From: Sutterella megalosphaeroides
GTDB lineage: Bacteria > Pseudomonadota > Gammaproteobacteria > Burkholderiales > Burkholderiaceae_F
Length of the DNA: 64,000 nt
NCBI RefSeq assembly: GCF_003609995.1
Contig: NZ_AP018786.1
Location: 2,056,001-2,120,000, forward strand
Direction of reading: 5' to 3'
Positions 53,974 to 63,354 of this stretch are shown here, piece after piece. Made by a program: the position numbers and the translations under genes. Position 1 is the first letter of the stretch, and each line of letters begins with the position of its first letter. Under the pieces are notes generated by a model that had not been told where the DNA came from, ran no database searches, and was given only the letters and a program-made list of their open reading frames with translations.

Positions 53974-54711
53974 ATGACCCAACCCCTCATCCTCGTCGCC
54001 GACGACGAACCGCGCATTCGCGAGCTTGTCGCCGAGCATCTCAGGGCCGCAGGATTTGCCGTGAGCGAAGCCTGCGACGGCAAGACCGCCCTTGAGCTTT
54101 TCCATACGCTCTCCGTGAAGCCCGATCTCGTGCTCCTCGACCTGATGATGCCCGAGATGGACGGGCACGAAGCGCTCGCGCGTCTGCGCGAAACGAGCGA
54201 CGTGCCGGTGATCATTCTGACGGCGCGCGATCTTTTCGACGACAAGCGGCGCACCTTCACGACGGGGGCGGACGACTACCTCGTCAAACCCTTTTCGTTG
54301 CCGGAATTGGAACTCCGTATTCGGGCGCTTTTGCGCCGAAGCGGGCACGGTGCCGATCGAAGCGAGGAGAGCCGCATTTCGACGGGCGACTTTCTTCTCG
54401 ACGCCGAACGGTGTCGCATCGAGTGGCGCGGTCGCTCGGCCGCTCTGACCGGACGCGAGCTGCGGCTCCTCACGCCGCTCGTTTCACGCCCGGGAAACGT
54501 CGTGCGCTACGAAGAACTCCTTCGCGTGGGATGGCCCGACGATCCGTACGCGGACACCTCGCACCTTCGCGTGGCGATTGCTCGACTGCGGAAAAAAATC
54601 GCGGGACTCGGCCTCTCGCCTCGCGTGCTTTCGTCGTACTCCTCTGTCGGGTACCTCCTCGGCGATCTCTCCAACTACGACGACGATTACGGCGACGAGA
54701 GCGACGATTGA
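53974..54711 (+). CDS. OmpR/PhoB-family response regulator
   Basis: 245 residues. Receiver with VADDEPRIREL, phospho-Asp56 in VLLDLMMPEMDG and Lys in DDYLVKPFSLPELE; then a winged-helix DNA-binding domain (LTGRELRLLTPLVSRPGNVV; SHLRVAIARLRKKI). ATG 53974 has GGAGG upstream. Ends with an Asp-rich tail. Likely partner of the preceding kinase and activator of the following respiratory genes. Confidence 0.93.
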   Translation: MTQPLILVADDEPRIRELVAEHLRAAGFAVSEACDGKTALELFHTLSVKPDLVLLDLMMPEMDGHEALARLRETSDVPVIILTARDLFDDKRRTFTTGADDYLVKPFSLPELELRIRALLRRSGHGADRSEESRISTGDFLLDAERCRIEWRGRSAALTGRELRLLTPLVSRPGNVVRYEELLRVGWPDDPYADTSHLRVAIARLRKKIAGLGLSPRVLSSYSSVGYLLGDLSNYDDDYGDESDD

Positions 54712-54778
54712 AACGCGGTTGCAATCTTTTTGCAACAAACCGGGATTACCGTACGGTTTTTCCCTTCGGAGAAATCCC

Positions 54779-56314
54779 ATGCAGACCTCCCGTCGATCTT
54801 TCCTCGGTCGGGCCGCCGCGGGCCTCGGCCTTGCCGGCTCCGGCTCCCTTCTCGCTCCGACCGCTCGTGCAAACGAAAGCACGGCTCCCGCGTTTGACGC
54901 CGTCTACGACATCATCGTCGTCGGTTCGGGCATCAGCGGCACGATGGCCGCGCTTGTGGCCGCCCGCTCGGGCGCCAAGACGCTTCTCATCGAAAAGCTC
55001 AATCGCCTCGGCGGCACGTCGCGCTACAGCGCGCTTGACTTCTCGTGCGTCGGCAGCGATCGTCAGAAGGCCGAAGGGATCGAAGACACCCCCGAAGCCA
55101 TGGTCGACGACATGGCCAAGGTGGCGGGCGGCCTTGCCGACCGCGAACGCGCCCTCAACGTGGCGCGCAACACCGCTCGTGCTCAAAAGGTCATGGCCGA
55201 GCACGGCGTGAAGTGGAAGAATCTTCTGAAGCTCGGCGGCCACTCGGCCAAGCGCTGTCTCATCGCCGAAGGGGGCGGTGCGGGCATCTTGCGCAGCCTC
55301 TGGGCGTCGTTCGAGCGCTACCCGAACCTCACCGTCATGCCTTCGACGAAGCTCGACGAGCTGATTCTCGACGAAACCGGCGTGACGGGCGTCGTCGTGC
55401 GCACCCATTACCTCTTCGACGCGTCGCTTCCGAACGACGACCGCGACAACCGATCGGGCGCCGTCAAGCGTTTCGGCGCTCGTCAGGGCGTCATCATGGC
55501 CACGGGCGGCTACGCGCGCGACAAGGAATTCATGAAGGACGAAGTGCCCTACCTCGAGCACACGTCGAACTCCTGCTCCGAAGGCGCCACGGCCGGCGCT
55601 CTGAAGAGCATGATCCGTGCGGGCGCCCGTCCCGTGCAGCTCGGTCTCTACCGCTTCAGCTTCGCTCTGCCGACCGAAGACTTCATTTGGGGCGTCGCGA
55701 TCGACGCGAAAACCGGGAAACGCTACTGTGCCGAGTCGCTCGGGCGCAACGCTATTGCACTCGCGAGCATGCGCGTTCGTCAATCGTCGGGCAAGATGCC
55801 CTTCATCGTCTACGACGACGCCGCGCTCGAACTCTTCCACAACCTCGGTCGCGCCGCCAAGAGCCTTGCGGGCCTCAACGGTCGCAACGGCACGATGTAC
55901 AAGTTCGACACGCTCGAAGCCCTCGCCCGTCACTTCGAGACGGATCCGAAGGCGCTCCGGGCGACGATCGACGCGTACAACGCCGACATCGCCGCGGGTC
56001 GCGACTCCGCTTTCGGCAAGGACCTCGAGCGCTCGGGCCGCAAAGTCCGACCGATCGGCAAGACCGGCCCCTTCTACGGCATTCCGATGACCGCGCGTTG
56101 GGACTACTGCCCGGGCGGCATCCTTACCGACACCGAAGCGCGCGCGCTCAAGCTCTCCGACGGCACGCCCCTTCCCGGGCTCTGGGTGGTCGGCGAAGCC
56201 GCGGGCGGCATTCACGGTGCCGAGCGTCTTACGGCCTGCTCGATGCCCGACTGCTCGGTGACGGGCATGCTCGCCGCCGAAAGCGCCGTCAACTCCGCCA
56301 AGAAGAGCCTCTGA
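54779..56314 (+). CDS. Tat-exported FAD-dependent reductase (flavocytochrome c / fumarate-urocanate reductase-like)
   Basis: 511 residues. Tat signal SRRSFLGRAAAGLGLAGSGS, then an FAD-binding fold (DIIVVGSGISGTMAALVAARSG, about 44-65) and the family segments GVIMATGGYARDKEF, GGILTDTEARAL and GLWVVGEAAGGIHGAERL. Such periplasmic flavoproteins reduce fumarate, urocanate, methacrylate or similar enoates using electrons from a tetraheme cytochrome. The cytochrome is a separate gene 14 bp downstream instead of a fused domain. The substrate is not known. Confidence 0.9.
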   Translation: MQTSRRSFLGRAAAGLGLAGSGSLLAPTARANESTAPAFDAVYDIIVVGSGISGTMAALVAARSGAKTLLIEKLNRLGGTSRYSALDFSCVGSDRQKAEGIEDTPEAMVDDMAKVAGGLADRERALNVARNTARAQKVMAEHGVKWKNLLKLGGHSAKRCLIAEGGGAGILRSLWASFERYPNLTVMPSTKLDELILDETGVTGVVVRTHYLFDASLPNDDRDNRSGAVKRFGARQGVIMATGGYARDKEFMKDEVPYLEHTSNSCSEGATAGALKSMIRAGARPVQLGLYRFSFALPTEDFIWGVAIDAKTGKRYCAESLGRNAIALASMRVRQSSGKMPFIVYDDAALELFHNLGRAAKSLAGLNGRNGTMYKFDTLEALARHFETDPKALRATIDAYNADIAAGRDSAFGKDLERSGRKVRPIGKTGPFYGIPMTARWDYCPGGILTDTEARALKLSDGTPLPGLWVVGEAAGGIHGAERLTACSMPDCSVTGMLAAESAVNSAKKSL

Positions 56315-56328
56315 CAAGGATGTCATCC

Positions 56329-56718
56329 ATGAAAAAGCACCTCCTTACCGCGGCCTTCGCCGCCCTCCTTCTCACCCCGACCTTTCAGGCCTCGGCCGTC
56401 GACCTGAAGCATAAGGGCTTTGAATGCTCCACCTGTCACGCGAAGGGCTTTACGGCGCCCGACCGCTCGACCTGTCTCACGTGCCACAAGTCCGACGACA
56501 TCGTCAAAGCCACCGAGCGTTTCAACTTCACGACGAGCTTTACGAACCCCGTGACGGGTGAGACGAAGACGAGCATCGCGCCCGTCAACCCGCACGACAA
56601 CTTCCACTTCGGCCGCGACGACCAGTGCGTCAACTGTCATAAGGAGCACAAACCCAGCACGACCACGTGCCAGACGTGCCACGACATCGAGCCCTGGGGC
56701 CTCAAAGCGCCTCGCTGA
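56329..56718 (+). CDS. Periplasmic tetraheme c-type cytochrome
   Basis: 129 residues with a Sec signal (MKKHLLTAAFAALLLTPTFQ, cleaved after ASA) and four CxxCH sites (CSTCH, CLTCH, CVNCH, CQTCH) plus distal histidines such as NPHDNFHFG. It corresponds to the N-terminal cytochrome domain of flavocytochrome c3 and should pass electrons to the flavoprotein just upstream. ATG 56329 has AAGGATG eight bases before it; an ATG nine bases upstream is in frame but less well placed. Confidence 0.92.
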   Translation: MKKHLLTAAFAALLLTPTFQASAVDLKHKGFECSTCHAKGFTAPDRSTCLTCHKSDDIVKATERFNFTTSFTNPVTGETKTSIAPVNPHDNFHFGRDDQCVNCHKEHKPSTTTCQTCHDIEPWGLKAPR

Positions 56719-56750
56719 TCCCCGGCGGCAGTACCCGCACGAAATCTTCT

Positions 56751-56783
56751 CCCCGACCGGGCCCCGGTCGGGGTTTTTGTTTG
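56751..56783 (+). terminator. Intrinsic terminator of the respiratory operon
   Basis: CCCCGACCGG/CCGGTCGGGG stem (56751-56773) followed by TTTTTGTTTG. Confidence 0.85.
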
Positions 56784-56813
56784 TTGGCATGCCGCGGTCT
56801 CCGCGTGAGATTT

Positions 56814-56842
56814 TTGCGTAAGGCCTTGAGCTTAGGTACAAT
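56814..56842 (+). promoter_or_regulatory. Promoter of the second APC permease
   Basis: TTGCGT at 56814-56819 and TACAAT at 56837-56842, spacer 17 bases, about 95 bases before the ATG. Confidence 0.6.
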
Positions 56843-56937
56843 GTCGTGCCTTTTTCATCGGTTGACGTCTTCACCCTCCCGAACCGGAGCCGTCGGCCGT
56901 TTTTCCAGCCTTACAAAAAATCCGAATCCCCTTACTC

Positions 56938-58368
56938 ATGTCCGCCGATACAACGCCGCATACGTCCCACGCCGTGGACGACTCTTCCTTCGAACGCACG
57001 ATGAAGGCCCGACATCTGATCATGCTCTCCCTGGGCGGCGTGATCGGAACGGGTCTTTTTTTCAACACGGGGTTTGTGATCGGTGAAGTCGGCGCGCTCG
57101 GCACCGTTCTCGCCTACCTCGTCGGCGCCACGCTCGTTTATTTCGTCATGCTGTCGCTCGGCGAACTCTGCGTGGCGATGCCCCACACCGGAAGCTTCCA
57201 CCTCTACACCTCAAAGTACATTTCTCCGCGCGTGGGGTTCACCGTCGCGTGGCTCTACTGGCTCACCTGCACCGTCTGCGTCGGGACGTCCCTTCTCGGC
57301 GCGGGCCTCTCCATGCAGTACTGGTTCCCCGACACGCCGGTCTGGCTCTGGTGTCTCGTCTTCTGCGTGCTTGTTCTCGGCATGAACGTCTTTACGAGTC
57401 GACTTTTTGCCGAAGGCGAATTCGTCTTCTCGCTCATCAAGGTGGTGACGATTCAGGTCTTCATCATCTTGGGCGGTCTCGCCGTCTTCGGCGTTCTTCC
57501 GCTGGCCGACGGCTCGCCCGCCCCCTACTTCAAGAACCTCACCGAAGCGGGCCCCTTCCCGAACGGCATCCTCCCGATGGTGACGACCATGGTGGCCGTT
57601 TTCTTCGCCTTCTCGGGTACGGAACTCATCGGGGTCGCTGCGGGTGAAACGGAAAACCCGCAGCGCGTCATCCCGATGGCGATTCGCACGACCGTGGTGC
57701 GCCTCGTCGTCTTTTTCATCGGTACGATCGTCATTCTCGCAGCGCTTCTTCCGCCCGAAGAAGCGACGATCCTCAAGAGCCCCTTCGTGACGATTTTCGA
57801 ACGCCTCGGCATTCCCTACGCCGCGAGCATCTTCAACTTCGTGATTCTCACGGCCGTCGTTTCCGCCGCCAACGCCAACCTCTTCGCGAGCGGGCGCATG
57901 CTCTGGTCGCTCTCGAAGGACGGCATGCTGCCCAAGGCTCTCGCCAAGCAAAGCAAGAACGGCCTCCCCGTCACGGCGCTCGTCGTTTCGATGCTGGGCG
58001 GCTGGGCCACGCTCGTCACCTCGGTCGTGGCGGCCGATACGGTCTTCGTCTTCTTGACGGCTCTCTGCGGCTTCTCGGTCGTGGTCGTCTGGATGTCGAT
58101 CAGTCTCGCGCACATCAACTTCCGAAAGCGCTGGCTTGAAGAAGGTCGGTCGCTCGACGAGCTCCCCTACCGCGCACCCTGGTTCCCGTTCGTACCCGTG
58201 GCCGCCATCGTGCTCTGCTGCATCGCCTGCGTCGGCCTGGCCTTCGACCCCGAGCAGCGCCTGGCGCTCATCGTCGGCCTTCCCTTCTTCATCGGGTGCC
58301 TGCTCGTCTATCCGAAGCTCGCCGCACGGCGTCCGCAACACGGCGAGCCTCAAGAAGTCGCGCCCTGA
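56938..58368 (+). CDS. APC-family amino acid permease (paralogue)
   Basis: 476 residues, 12 predicted spans. [25 protein letters not shown] is identical to the same stretch of the permease at 35773-37224, and the [24 protein letters not shown] segment nearly so; the N- and C-termini differ. LysP/MmuP-like group. Own promoter upstream. Substrate not determined. Confidence 0.9.
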   Translation: MSADTTPHTSHAVDDSSFERTMKARHLIMLSLGGVIGTGLFFNTGFVIGEVGALGTVLAYLVGATLVYFVMLSLGELCVAMPHTGSFHLYTSKYISPRVGFTVAWLYWLTCTVCVGTSLLGAGLSMQYWFPDTPVWLWCLVFCVLVLGMNVFTSRLFAEGEFVFSLIKVVTIQVFIILGGLAVFGVLPLADGSPAPYFKNLTEAGPFPNGILPMVTTMVAVFFAFSGTELIGVAAGETENPQRVIPMAIRTTVVRLVVFFIGTIVILAALLPPEEATILKSPFVTIFERLGIPYAASIFNFVILTAVVSAANANLFASGRMLWSLSKDGMLPKALAKQSKNGLPVTALVVSMLGGWATLVTSVVAADTVFVFLTALCGFSVVVVWMSISLAHINFRKRWLEEGRSLDELPYRAPWFPFVPVAAIVLCCIACVGLAFDPEQRLALIVGLPFFIGCLLVYPKLAARRPQHGEPQEVAP

Positions 58369-58398
58369 GGCCCGTTCCTCATCCGCGATATGCGGATT

Positions 58399-58426
58399 TG
58401 AAAAATCCGCTCCTCTTCAGTACAAT
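58399..58426 (+). promoter_or_regulatory. Promoter of tRNA-Ser
   Basis: TTGAAA at 58399-58404 and TACAAT at 58421-58426 with a 16-base spacer, 15 bases before the mature tRNA. Confidence 0.65.
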
Positions 58427-58440
58427 CCAATGATCTTTTT

Positions 58441-58528
58441 GGAGGCGTGGCAGAGCGGTTGAATGCACCGGTCTTGAAAACCGGCAACTCGCAAGGGTTC
58501 ATGAGTTCGAATCTCATCGCCTCCGCCA
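58441..58528 (+). tRNA. tRNA-Ser (anticodon UGA)
   Basis: Acceptor arms GGAGGCG/CGCCTCC, anticodon stem CCGGT/ACCGG with loop CTTGAAA (anticodon TGA), a long variable arm, T-arm with GTTCGAATC, and genomically encoded CCA. 88 nt, a class II tRNA as expected for serine. Confidence 0.96.
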
Positions 58529-58535
58529 AATAAGA

Positions 58536-58575
58536 AAGCCCGAATAGTTCATACTGTTCGGGCTTTTTTATTTTA
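58536..58575 (+). terminator. Terminator after tRNA-Ser
   Basis: AGCCCGAATAG/CTGTTCGGGCT stem then TTTTTTATTTT. Base composition turns A+T-rich directly after it. Confidence 0.88.
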
Positions 58576-58629
58576 AAAGAAACATTTTTTACAAACGGCA
58601 CTTCTAAAAATTGTCATTTTTCCAGGAAA

Positions 58630-58908
58630 TCAATCCTCCAACAGCAACTGCATCCCTGTTATCTCAATAATTTTATTGCCATCAGGCCGACCTAAATACC
58701 AAACCTTATATCCCGGCGGTCTACGAAGAGATTCCAAAATCGTCATTTCATAGTCATTTCCACAAGCCTTGACGATTTCCTCAACAATCTTTCTTGCCAA
58801 TGCATCCGAGACACCGGAAACCAAGACATACGGCTTAACTTCAATGAAAAATCCCTTCAGTTTCCCTCGAATAGAAGGCGGTATGTCTTTTGCGGATATG
58901 ACTAGCAT
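58630..58908 (-). CDS. cas2: CRISPR adaptation protein Cas2 (type I-E)
   Basis: 92 residues with the Cas2e start MLVISAKDIPPSIRGKLKGFFIEVKPYVLVSGVSDALARKI in pattern (E. coli: [32 protein letters not shown]). Forms the Cas1-Cas2 integrase that adds new spacers. Its start overlaps the cas1 end by 7 bp. A+T-rich compared with the rest of the window. Confidence 0.93.
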   Translation of the reverse strand: MLVISAKDIPPSIRGKLKGFFIEVKPYVLVSGVSDALARKIVEEIVKACGNDYEMTILESLRRPPGYKVWYLGRPDGNKIIEITGMQLLLED

Positions 58909-59759
58909 TTCGGCTCCCTCAAAATCTCGACAATATCATTCGCCATTACCTCCAAAAGATTCATCTCAAGCGCCCGCGAACAAAACTCATCGATAACTGA
59001 TTTTCTATCAAATCCGGATTTATCCATTCTGGATGCCATCGAAAAAGACAAATCTATTGTCAAGAATTTTTTATATAAATCTGCCATATCATAAACAAAT
59101 GGCATTGGTGACCCAGAATGAACAAAACCAACCCGTGGGCTATATCCCATGGCAACAATAACTGTCGTTGCAACGCCATAAAGTAAACCGTTGCTGAAAG
59201 TTAAAATAGAGTTCACCAAATCACTGTCTTTGGGTCTTCCCGGAATATAAGCTCTACCTGACCAATCTACACCGTACCTTTGAGCCATCTCGGAATACAT
59301 TTTCCGGACTCGAATACCCTCCATTCCCATCATCTCCGGTATTGACTTATCACCCAAGTCAAGCCCCGGGAATCGTTGAGAAAACATGCGACGCGCAACC
59401 AATAAACGGGAATCAGGATCACAACTCATTGTAATTTGTCGCAGCAGATTTCTAGAGTCCGATGTTGGTGATACGCCAGAAGCATAAAACGCCAAACCTT
59501 CCGCGCCTATCCAGCAGACCGTACATCCTGCCGAAGAGAGAATCTTGACAGCTTCATGCGTAATAGTTGTTCCAGGCCCCAATAAGATAGCAGCAACCAG
59601 ACCAATAGGTATGCGAACAACATGGCATTCCGAATCAATCCATTTGACGCTACTATCGTCAACCTCCAATCTTCCATGCTCAAGATAGACATACGGATAT
59701 CTATCCTTAACTTGTGGATATAAATCCCTCGTCAACTTTAAAAATATCTTTCTTGCCAT
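58902..59759 (-). CDS. cas1: CRISPR integrase Cas1 (type I-E)
   Basis: 285 residues. Metal-binding residues are visible: Glu147 in GMEGIRVRKMY, His214 in VHSGSPMPFVYDMADLYK and Asp224/Asp227. The ATG at 59759 has AGGTGG upstream; a TTG or ATG five codons earlier is less supported. With Cas2 it forms the integrase complex. Separated from the interference genes by the array. Confidence 0.95.
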   Translation of the reverse strand: MARKIFLKLTRDLYPQVKDRYPYVYLEHGRLEVDDSSVKWIDSECHVVRIPIGLVAAILLGPGTTITHEAVKILSSAGCTVCWIGAEGLAFYASGVSPTSDSRNLLRQITMSCDPDSRLLVARRMFSQRFPGLDLGDKSIPEMMGMEGIRVRKMYSEMAQRYGVDWSGRAYIPGRPKDSDLVNSILTFSNGLLYGVATTVIVAMGYSPRVGFVHSGSPMPFVYDMADLYKKFLTIDLSFSMASRMDKSGFDRKSVIDEFCSRALEMNLLEVMANDIVEILREPKC

Positions 59760-59912
59760 AAATCCACCTAACATTCAAATAACCATCGAAACAAATAAAT
59801 CTCCTACATACGAAAGAAAACACAGCCTTAATAAGACTTAATGTTTGCCTATTGACAAATCTATATTCTTGCGTTTAGTTCATCAATTAACGAATAATTA
59901 ACCATCAAAGAA
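59760..59912. other. A+T-rich gap between cas1 and the array
   Basis: About 150 bp that must hold the promoter for cas1-cas2 (leftward). Candidate boxes on the minus strand (a TTGATG and a TATAGA about 15 bases apart near 59860-59890; TTGTCA near 59850) are weak. It lies at the trailer end of the array, not at the leader end. Confidence 0.45.
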
Positions 59913-60921
59913 AGTCACACCCCCGCTTGCGCGGGGAATACATATGGCGCGTGATTCGCGCTTGAAGCCTGCCGGAAACACCCCCGCTTGCGCGGGGAAT
60001 ACTGAAAGTTGAGGTCGACAACGAGAATCGCAAGGGAAACACCCCCGCTTGCGCGGGGAATACGCGGGCGCCTTTGCGGCGTTCAAACTCGTCACGGAAA
60101 CACCCCCGCTTGTGCGGGGAATACATTCTCGCTACGCTTGACAAACGCACGTCTCAGGAAACACCCCCGCTTGCGCGGGGAATACTTGGTTTCCTCCTTT
60201 GGTGATCGAGTCGATGAGGAAACACCCCCGCTTGCGCGGGGAATACCACCCTGTGCGGCCGAAAAGGCCAACCGATGCCCGGAAACACCCCCGCTTGCGC
60301 GGGGAATACAATGCCGAGGACTGGGACGAGTGCGCTCATCAGGAAACACCCCCGCTTGCGCGGGGAATACGCGCGCCGCCAGCACAATGCCGCGATGGAT
60401 GAGGAAACACCCCCGCTTGCGCGGGGAATACTGGCCGACCACAACGCGCCCGGTACGTACGACGGAAACACCCCCGCTTGCGCGGGGAATACTTGGTATT
60501 GCTCCGAGCCCCGCAACCCGCGCCGGAAACACCCCCGCTTGCGCGGGGAATACCGACCGGCGTTGAACTTGATCGAGTCGGGCGTCAGAAACACCCCCGC
60601 TTGCGCGGGGAATACTTCCTTTGCCGCCTTGTTCTCAGACTGAAGCTGGAAACACCCCCGCTTGCGCGGGGAATACCACGCGAAAACGTGCGGAACGCCC
60701 GCAATCGTCGGAAACACCCCCGCTTGCGCGGGGAATACTTCATACCGAACTGCATGCCCGTCCAGTCCGCGGAAACACCCCCGCTTGCGCGGGGAATACA
60801 CGGGACCAAGACAAAGGCCGCCCGCCGAGCCGGAAACACCCCCGCTTGCGCGGGGAATACGGGATCGAAAAGGCCCGGAGCGTGTAGGTCCCGGAAACAC
60901 CCCCGCTTGCGCGGGGAATAC
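59913..60921 (-). CRISPR. Type I-E CRISPR array, 17 repeats and 16 spacers
   Basis: Repeats of 29 bases at a 61-63-base period. On the minus strand each starts GTATTCCCCGCGCAAGCG and ends GTGTTTCC, matching the E. coli I-E orientation, so the array is read leftwards. Spacers are 32 bases, with one of 34 (60247-60280) and two of 33 (60554-60586, 60677-60709). The leftmost repeat (59913-59941) is degenerate, marking the trailer end. One repeat (60096-60124) has a single base change and one (60587-60615) differs in its last base. Spacers look G+C-rich although the cas genes are A+T-rich. Confidence 0.98.
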
Positions 60922-60991
60922 AGCAAGATCTTGTATTACTCTTTAGCGAAAGAACCATATATTGCCATATGGCTGTACTCCAGGGTTTAGC
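60922..60991 (-). promoter_or_regulatory. Probable CRISPR leader
   Basis: Only about 70 bp, A+T-rich, between the array's intact (new-spacer) end and the cas5e stop. It should carry the crRNA promoter and the integration signal. Its shortness suggests that the leader may extend into the cas5e end. Confidence 0.55.
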
Positions 60992-61699
60992 TCAAACCTC
61001 TGCGATTGGGGTCCGAATAACTTTTCGTGATGCATATTTTTTATGCATTCCAAAAGTAACTGGAACGTCATACAAGACCATCCCGCCGATATGACCTCCA
61101 CTCCAATCCTCTGTGATCTTCTCAAAAGGAATCCAAGAAGATTCTTTCAGAAGCTCTATTAGCCCTAATCTAGCTTCATCAGGTGTCGCAAAGCAACCGG
61201 AAAAAATCGGCTCTGAAGGTGGGCATCCTTTTCTCCCAAGATAGACTGGCCATTTTGGATTCTTAAGCCCATTCACCATGGCAATGGACCATCTCTCCGG
61301 AACCGTTAAGATGCAAGCAAAAGCTGCATCTTGCAGATAGTATCTCCGGGTCAACTTGGCACCACCATTATTGGCCTTTTTTCCATCTGATTTTTTAGGA
61401 ATGCGAAGATAACTCCAGGGATCTCTATCATCATAGCCATTCCCTACCATATGGAAGTCCGAAATGACAGCTGGAAGAACTTGTGAATCCTTCCGTTGAA
61501 GGCAATAGACATCCAGTTTAGATGAACGAAGTTCCTCAAGAGAACCTTCTTGTGTTCCACCTCTTCCCATTGCACAGAAGAGCAAGCCAATTATTCCTGA
61601 TTTTGTCGGAAACGGCAGAGTTTCACGAGAACCGAAAAGGCTTCGATCCCCCCAACTCTGCAACGGCCCTTCCAGCCATAGCAATAGACTTTTAGTCAT
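60992..61699 (-). CDS. cas5e: Cascade subunit Cas5e (CasD)
   Basis: 235 residues. The start KSLLLWLEGPLQSWGDRSLFGSRETLPFPTKSG-type pattern is the Cas5 signature (LQSWG then TPSKSG-like), and SDFHMVGNG fits Cas5e. It caps the 5' handle of crRNA in Cascade. ATG 61699 overlaps the cas7e stop by eight bases. It directly precedes the leader. Confidence 0.94.
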   Translation of the reverse strand: MTKSLLLWLEGPLQSWGDRSLFGSRETLPFPTKSGIIGLLFCAMGRGGTQEGSLEELRSSKLDVYCLQRKDSQVLPAVISDFHMVGNGYDDRDPWSYLRIPKKSDGKKANNGGAKLTRRYYLQDAAFACILTVPERWSIAMVNGLKNPKWPVYLGRKGCPPSEPIFSGCFATPDEARLGLIELLKESSWIPFEKITEDWSGGHIGGMVLYDVPVTFGMHKKYASRKVIRTPIAEV

Positions 61700-62723
61700 G
61701 ATGCACAGCATCCAGAATATTTTTGATCAAAACATCAATATTCTGACATTCAGTTCCTTCGCCAAAATCGATGCACGACTTCTTACCAAAAAGAGAACCG
61801 CATCGAGATTCCTTAGAGTCCAATTCACTCAGCATTGTTTTGATGCTCGGCTCAATATAGCCACCGCCATTCCCAGGTTTTACCGGAGAGTCAAAAGCGC
61901 ACTGCAAAGGTTGCCCCTTCCTGATGTAACAGCGGCAAAAATCCCAAACACTAGAAGCAGCCATCGTCTTCTGTCGCGCCGACGGAACTGCCAAATATAT
62001 TGCCTTTACAAAACTCGAAATAGCATAATCAATATCCTCTCTCTTTTCAAGACCAAGCGTATCAATAAGCTGCTGCACATCGAGCGAAATATATCGGTAG
62101 AAGGTAGCGGAGCTGAACTCATTAACACCCAAATGACCGCCTCCAGCTTCATCTTCCTCCCTCAGATCATCAAGACCCGAGAAGAAATCAAGCTCCGGAG
62201 CTGCCTTGTGAGTGCTAAAAGCATGATTAAATGAGCATGCTGCTTCAACATTCATTTCAGCAGCCTTTGCAACCATTCTCCCAAAAAGAGCAATGTCGAG
62301 ACCGTCATATGGCGTAGCGCTAAGTTTTTTCAACAGAGCTTTGATCTTTTTCTCTGAACTCGATACATCAAGATTGCACTCCAACAGGCAGTCAACAATT
62401 TTATTGTACTCGGAGTCCGTGAGATAGAGCAAAGTATCATCGCTCAGGATTTTGGCCATTGCCGAAGCCACTTTTTTCTGTTCAGTCCCTGTTTTTTCCT
62501 GCAATTTGGCAGCAAGGACTTCAGCCACTTTCTTCGTTCTAATACCGAGAGTAACACCGAGCTCATGAAGCTTTGTGCGAACAGCACGTTTCCAACACTG
62601 CGAACTCACCCGGATTCGGGGCGCACCACCAATTGTGACCGTCTTGGGGCTTCCAACGTCGTCCCGATTCAGACATGAAACCGGAAAAGACTGAATGATA
62701 TGGAATTCAATAATAGGTTTCAT
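61692..62723 (-). CDS. cas7e: Cascade backbone subunit Cas7e (CasC/Cse4)
   Basis: 343 residues. N-terminal IEFHIIQSFPVSCLNRDDVG and SPKTVTIGGAPRIRVSSQCW are characteristic of Cse4. Six copies form the crRNA-binding backbone of Cascade. Starts ten bp after cas6e. Confidence 0.95.
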   Translation of the reverse strand: MKPIIEFHIIQSFPVSCLNRDDVGSPKTVTIGGAPRIRVSSQCWKRAVRTKLHELGVTLGIRTKKVAEVLAAKLQEKTGTEQKKVASAMAKILSDDTLLYLTDSEYNKIVDCLLECNLDVSSSEKKIKALLKKLSATPYDGLDIALFGRMVAKAAEMNVEAACSFNHAFSTHKAAPELDFFSGLDDLREEDEAGGGHLGVNEFSSATFYRYISLDVQQLIDTLGLEKREDIDYAISSFVKAIYLAVPSARQKTMAASSVWDFCRCYIRKGQPLQCAFDSPVKPGNGGGYIEPSIKTMLSELDSKESRCGSLFGKKSCIDFGEGTECQNIDVLIKNILDAVHHD

Positions 62724-62733
62724 TCAATTCTCC

Positions 62734-63354
62734 TTAGATTTTCAGTGAGAGCTGCAAGAGTCCAAGGCCCCACGCCCGACCTCTCCCAATCCCTCGTCCA
62801 ACTGTCTCTATAAATTTCTCTTTTTCCTGAACCTTCAGGACACCGGATATTCTCGCCGTATGCAATGTAATTCGATTTCTTCCTTTATTAAAAATCAGAG
62901 GCCTAATACGATCAACATTCTTTTCTACTGCCTTAAATCCCGATCCTTCGGCTTTCATATCCAACCATTTCCCGATTTCCAACTCATCCCGAATAGGAAT
63001 TCTTTGACCGGAACCTTTACAAACAAAAGGGTTTGCTACCAACGAAAATCTATAAGTCTCCTTATCAAAAAAAGATTCCAGTATAGGATTGGTGATTATC
63101 TTACAATCCTCCACCCCCGAGTTTCCGAAGTTTAAAACACATGGTGAGACTTTCGACAAGATGCGAATTTCTCTGCCAAAAATATGTTCTCCACAATCGA
63201 CCCATTGGATACCAGAGGGCAACTCAGATCCTTGACCATCATAGCGATGCGGGAAGAGATCCATGACCAATCGATGCAACGAATAGGTATCTGTCACTTT
63301 CAAACGAATTTGCGCCATAGGCGACAGAATCATTTGTGTCGCATAGAGTTGCAT
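62734..63354 (-). CDS. cas6e: crRNA endonuclease Cas6e (CasE/Cse3)
   Basis: 206 residues. Catalytic His27 in TDTYSLHRLV and the C-terminal glycine-rich loop GRGIGRGRAWGLGLLQL define Cas6e, which cuts the pre-crRNA in each repeat hairpin and stays bound. Its ATG overlaps the cse2 stop by one base (TGATG). It sits between cse2 and cas7e, while in E. coli it follows cas5. Confidence 0.93.
   Translation of the reverse strand: MQLYATQMILSPMAQIRLKVTDTYSLHRLVMDLFPHRYDGQGSELPSGIQWVDCGEHIFGREIRILSKVSPCVLNFGNSGVEDCKIITNPILESFFDKETYRFSLVANPFVCKGSGQRIPIRDELEIGKWLDMKAEGSGFKAVEKNVDRIRPLIFNKGRNRITLHTARISGVLKVQEKEKFIETVGRGIGRGRAWGLGLLQLSLKI

Noticed and set aside
52095-54260. 721-codon minus-strand ORF opposite the sensor kinase
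   Set aside because: Antisense shadow with Arg/Ser-rich composition; kinase and regulator motifs are on the plus strand.
60154-60900. Long ORFs on both strands within the CRISPR array, with repeated PRASGGVS/PAQAGVFP-like units
   Set aside because: The repeats come only from translating the 29-base CRISPR repeat in different frames; there is no start signal, and the period matches the array exactly.
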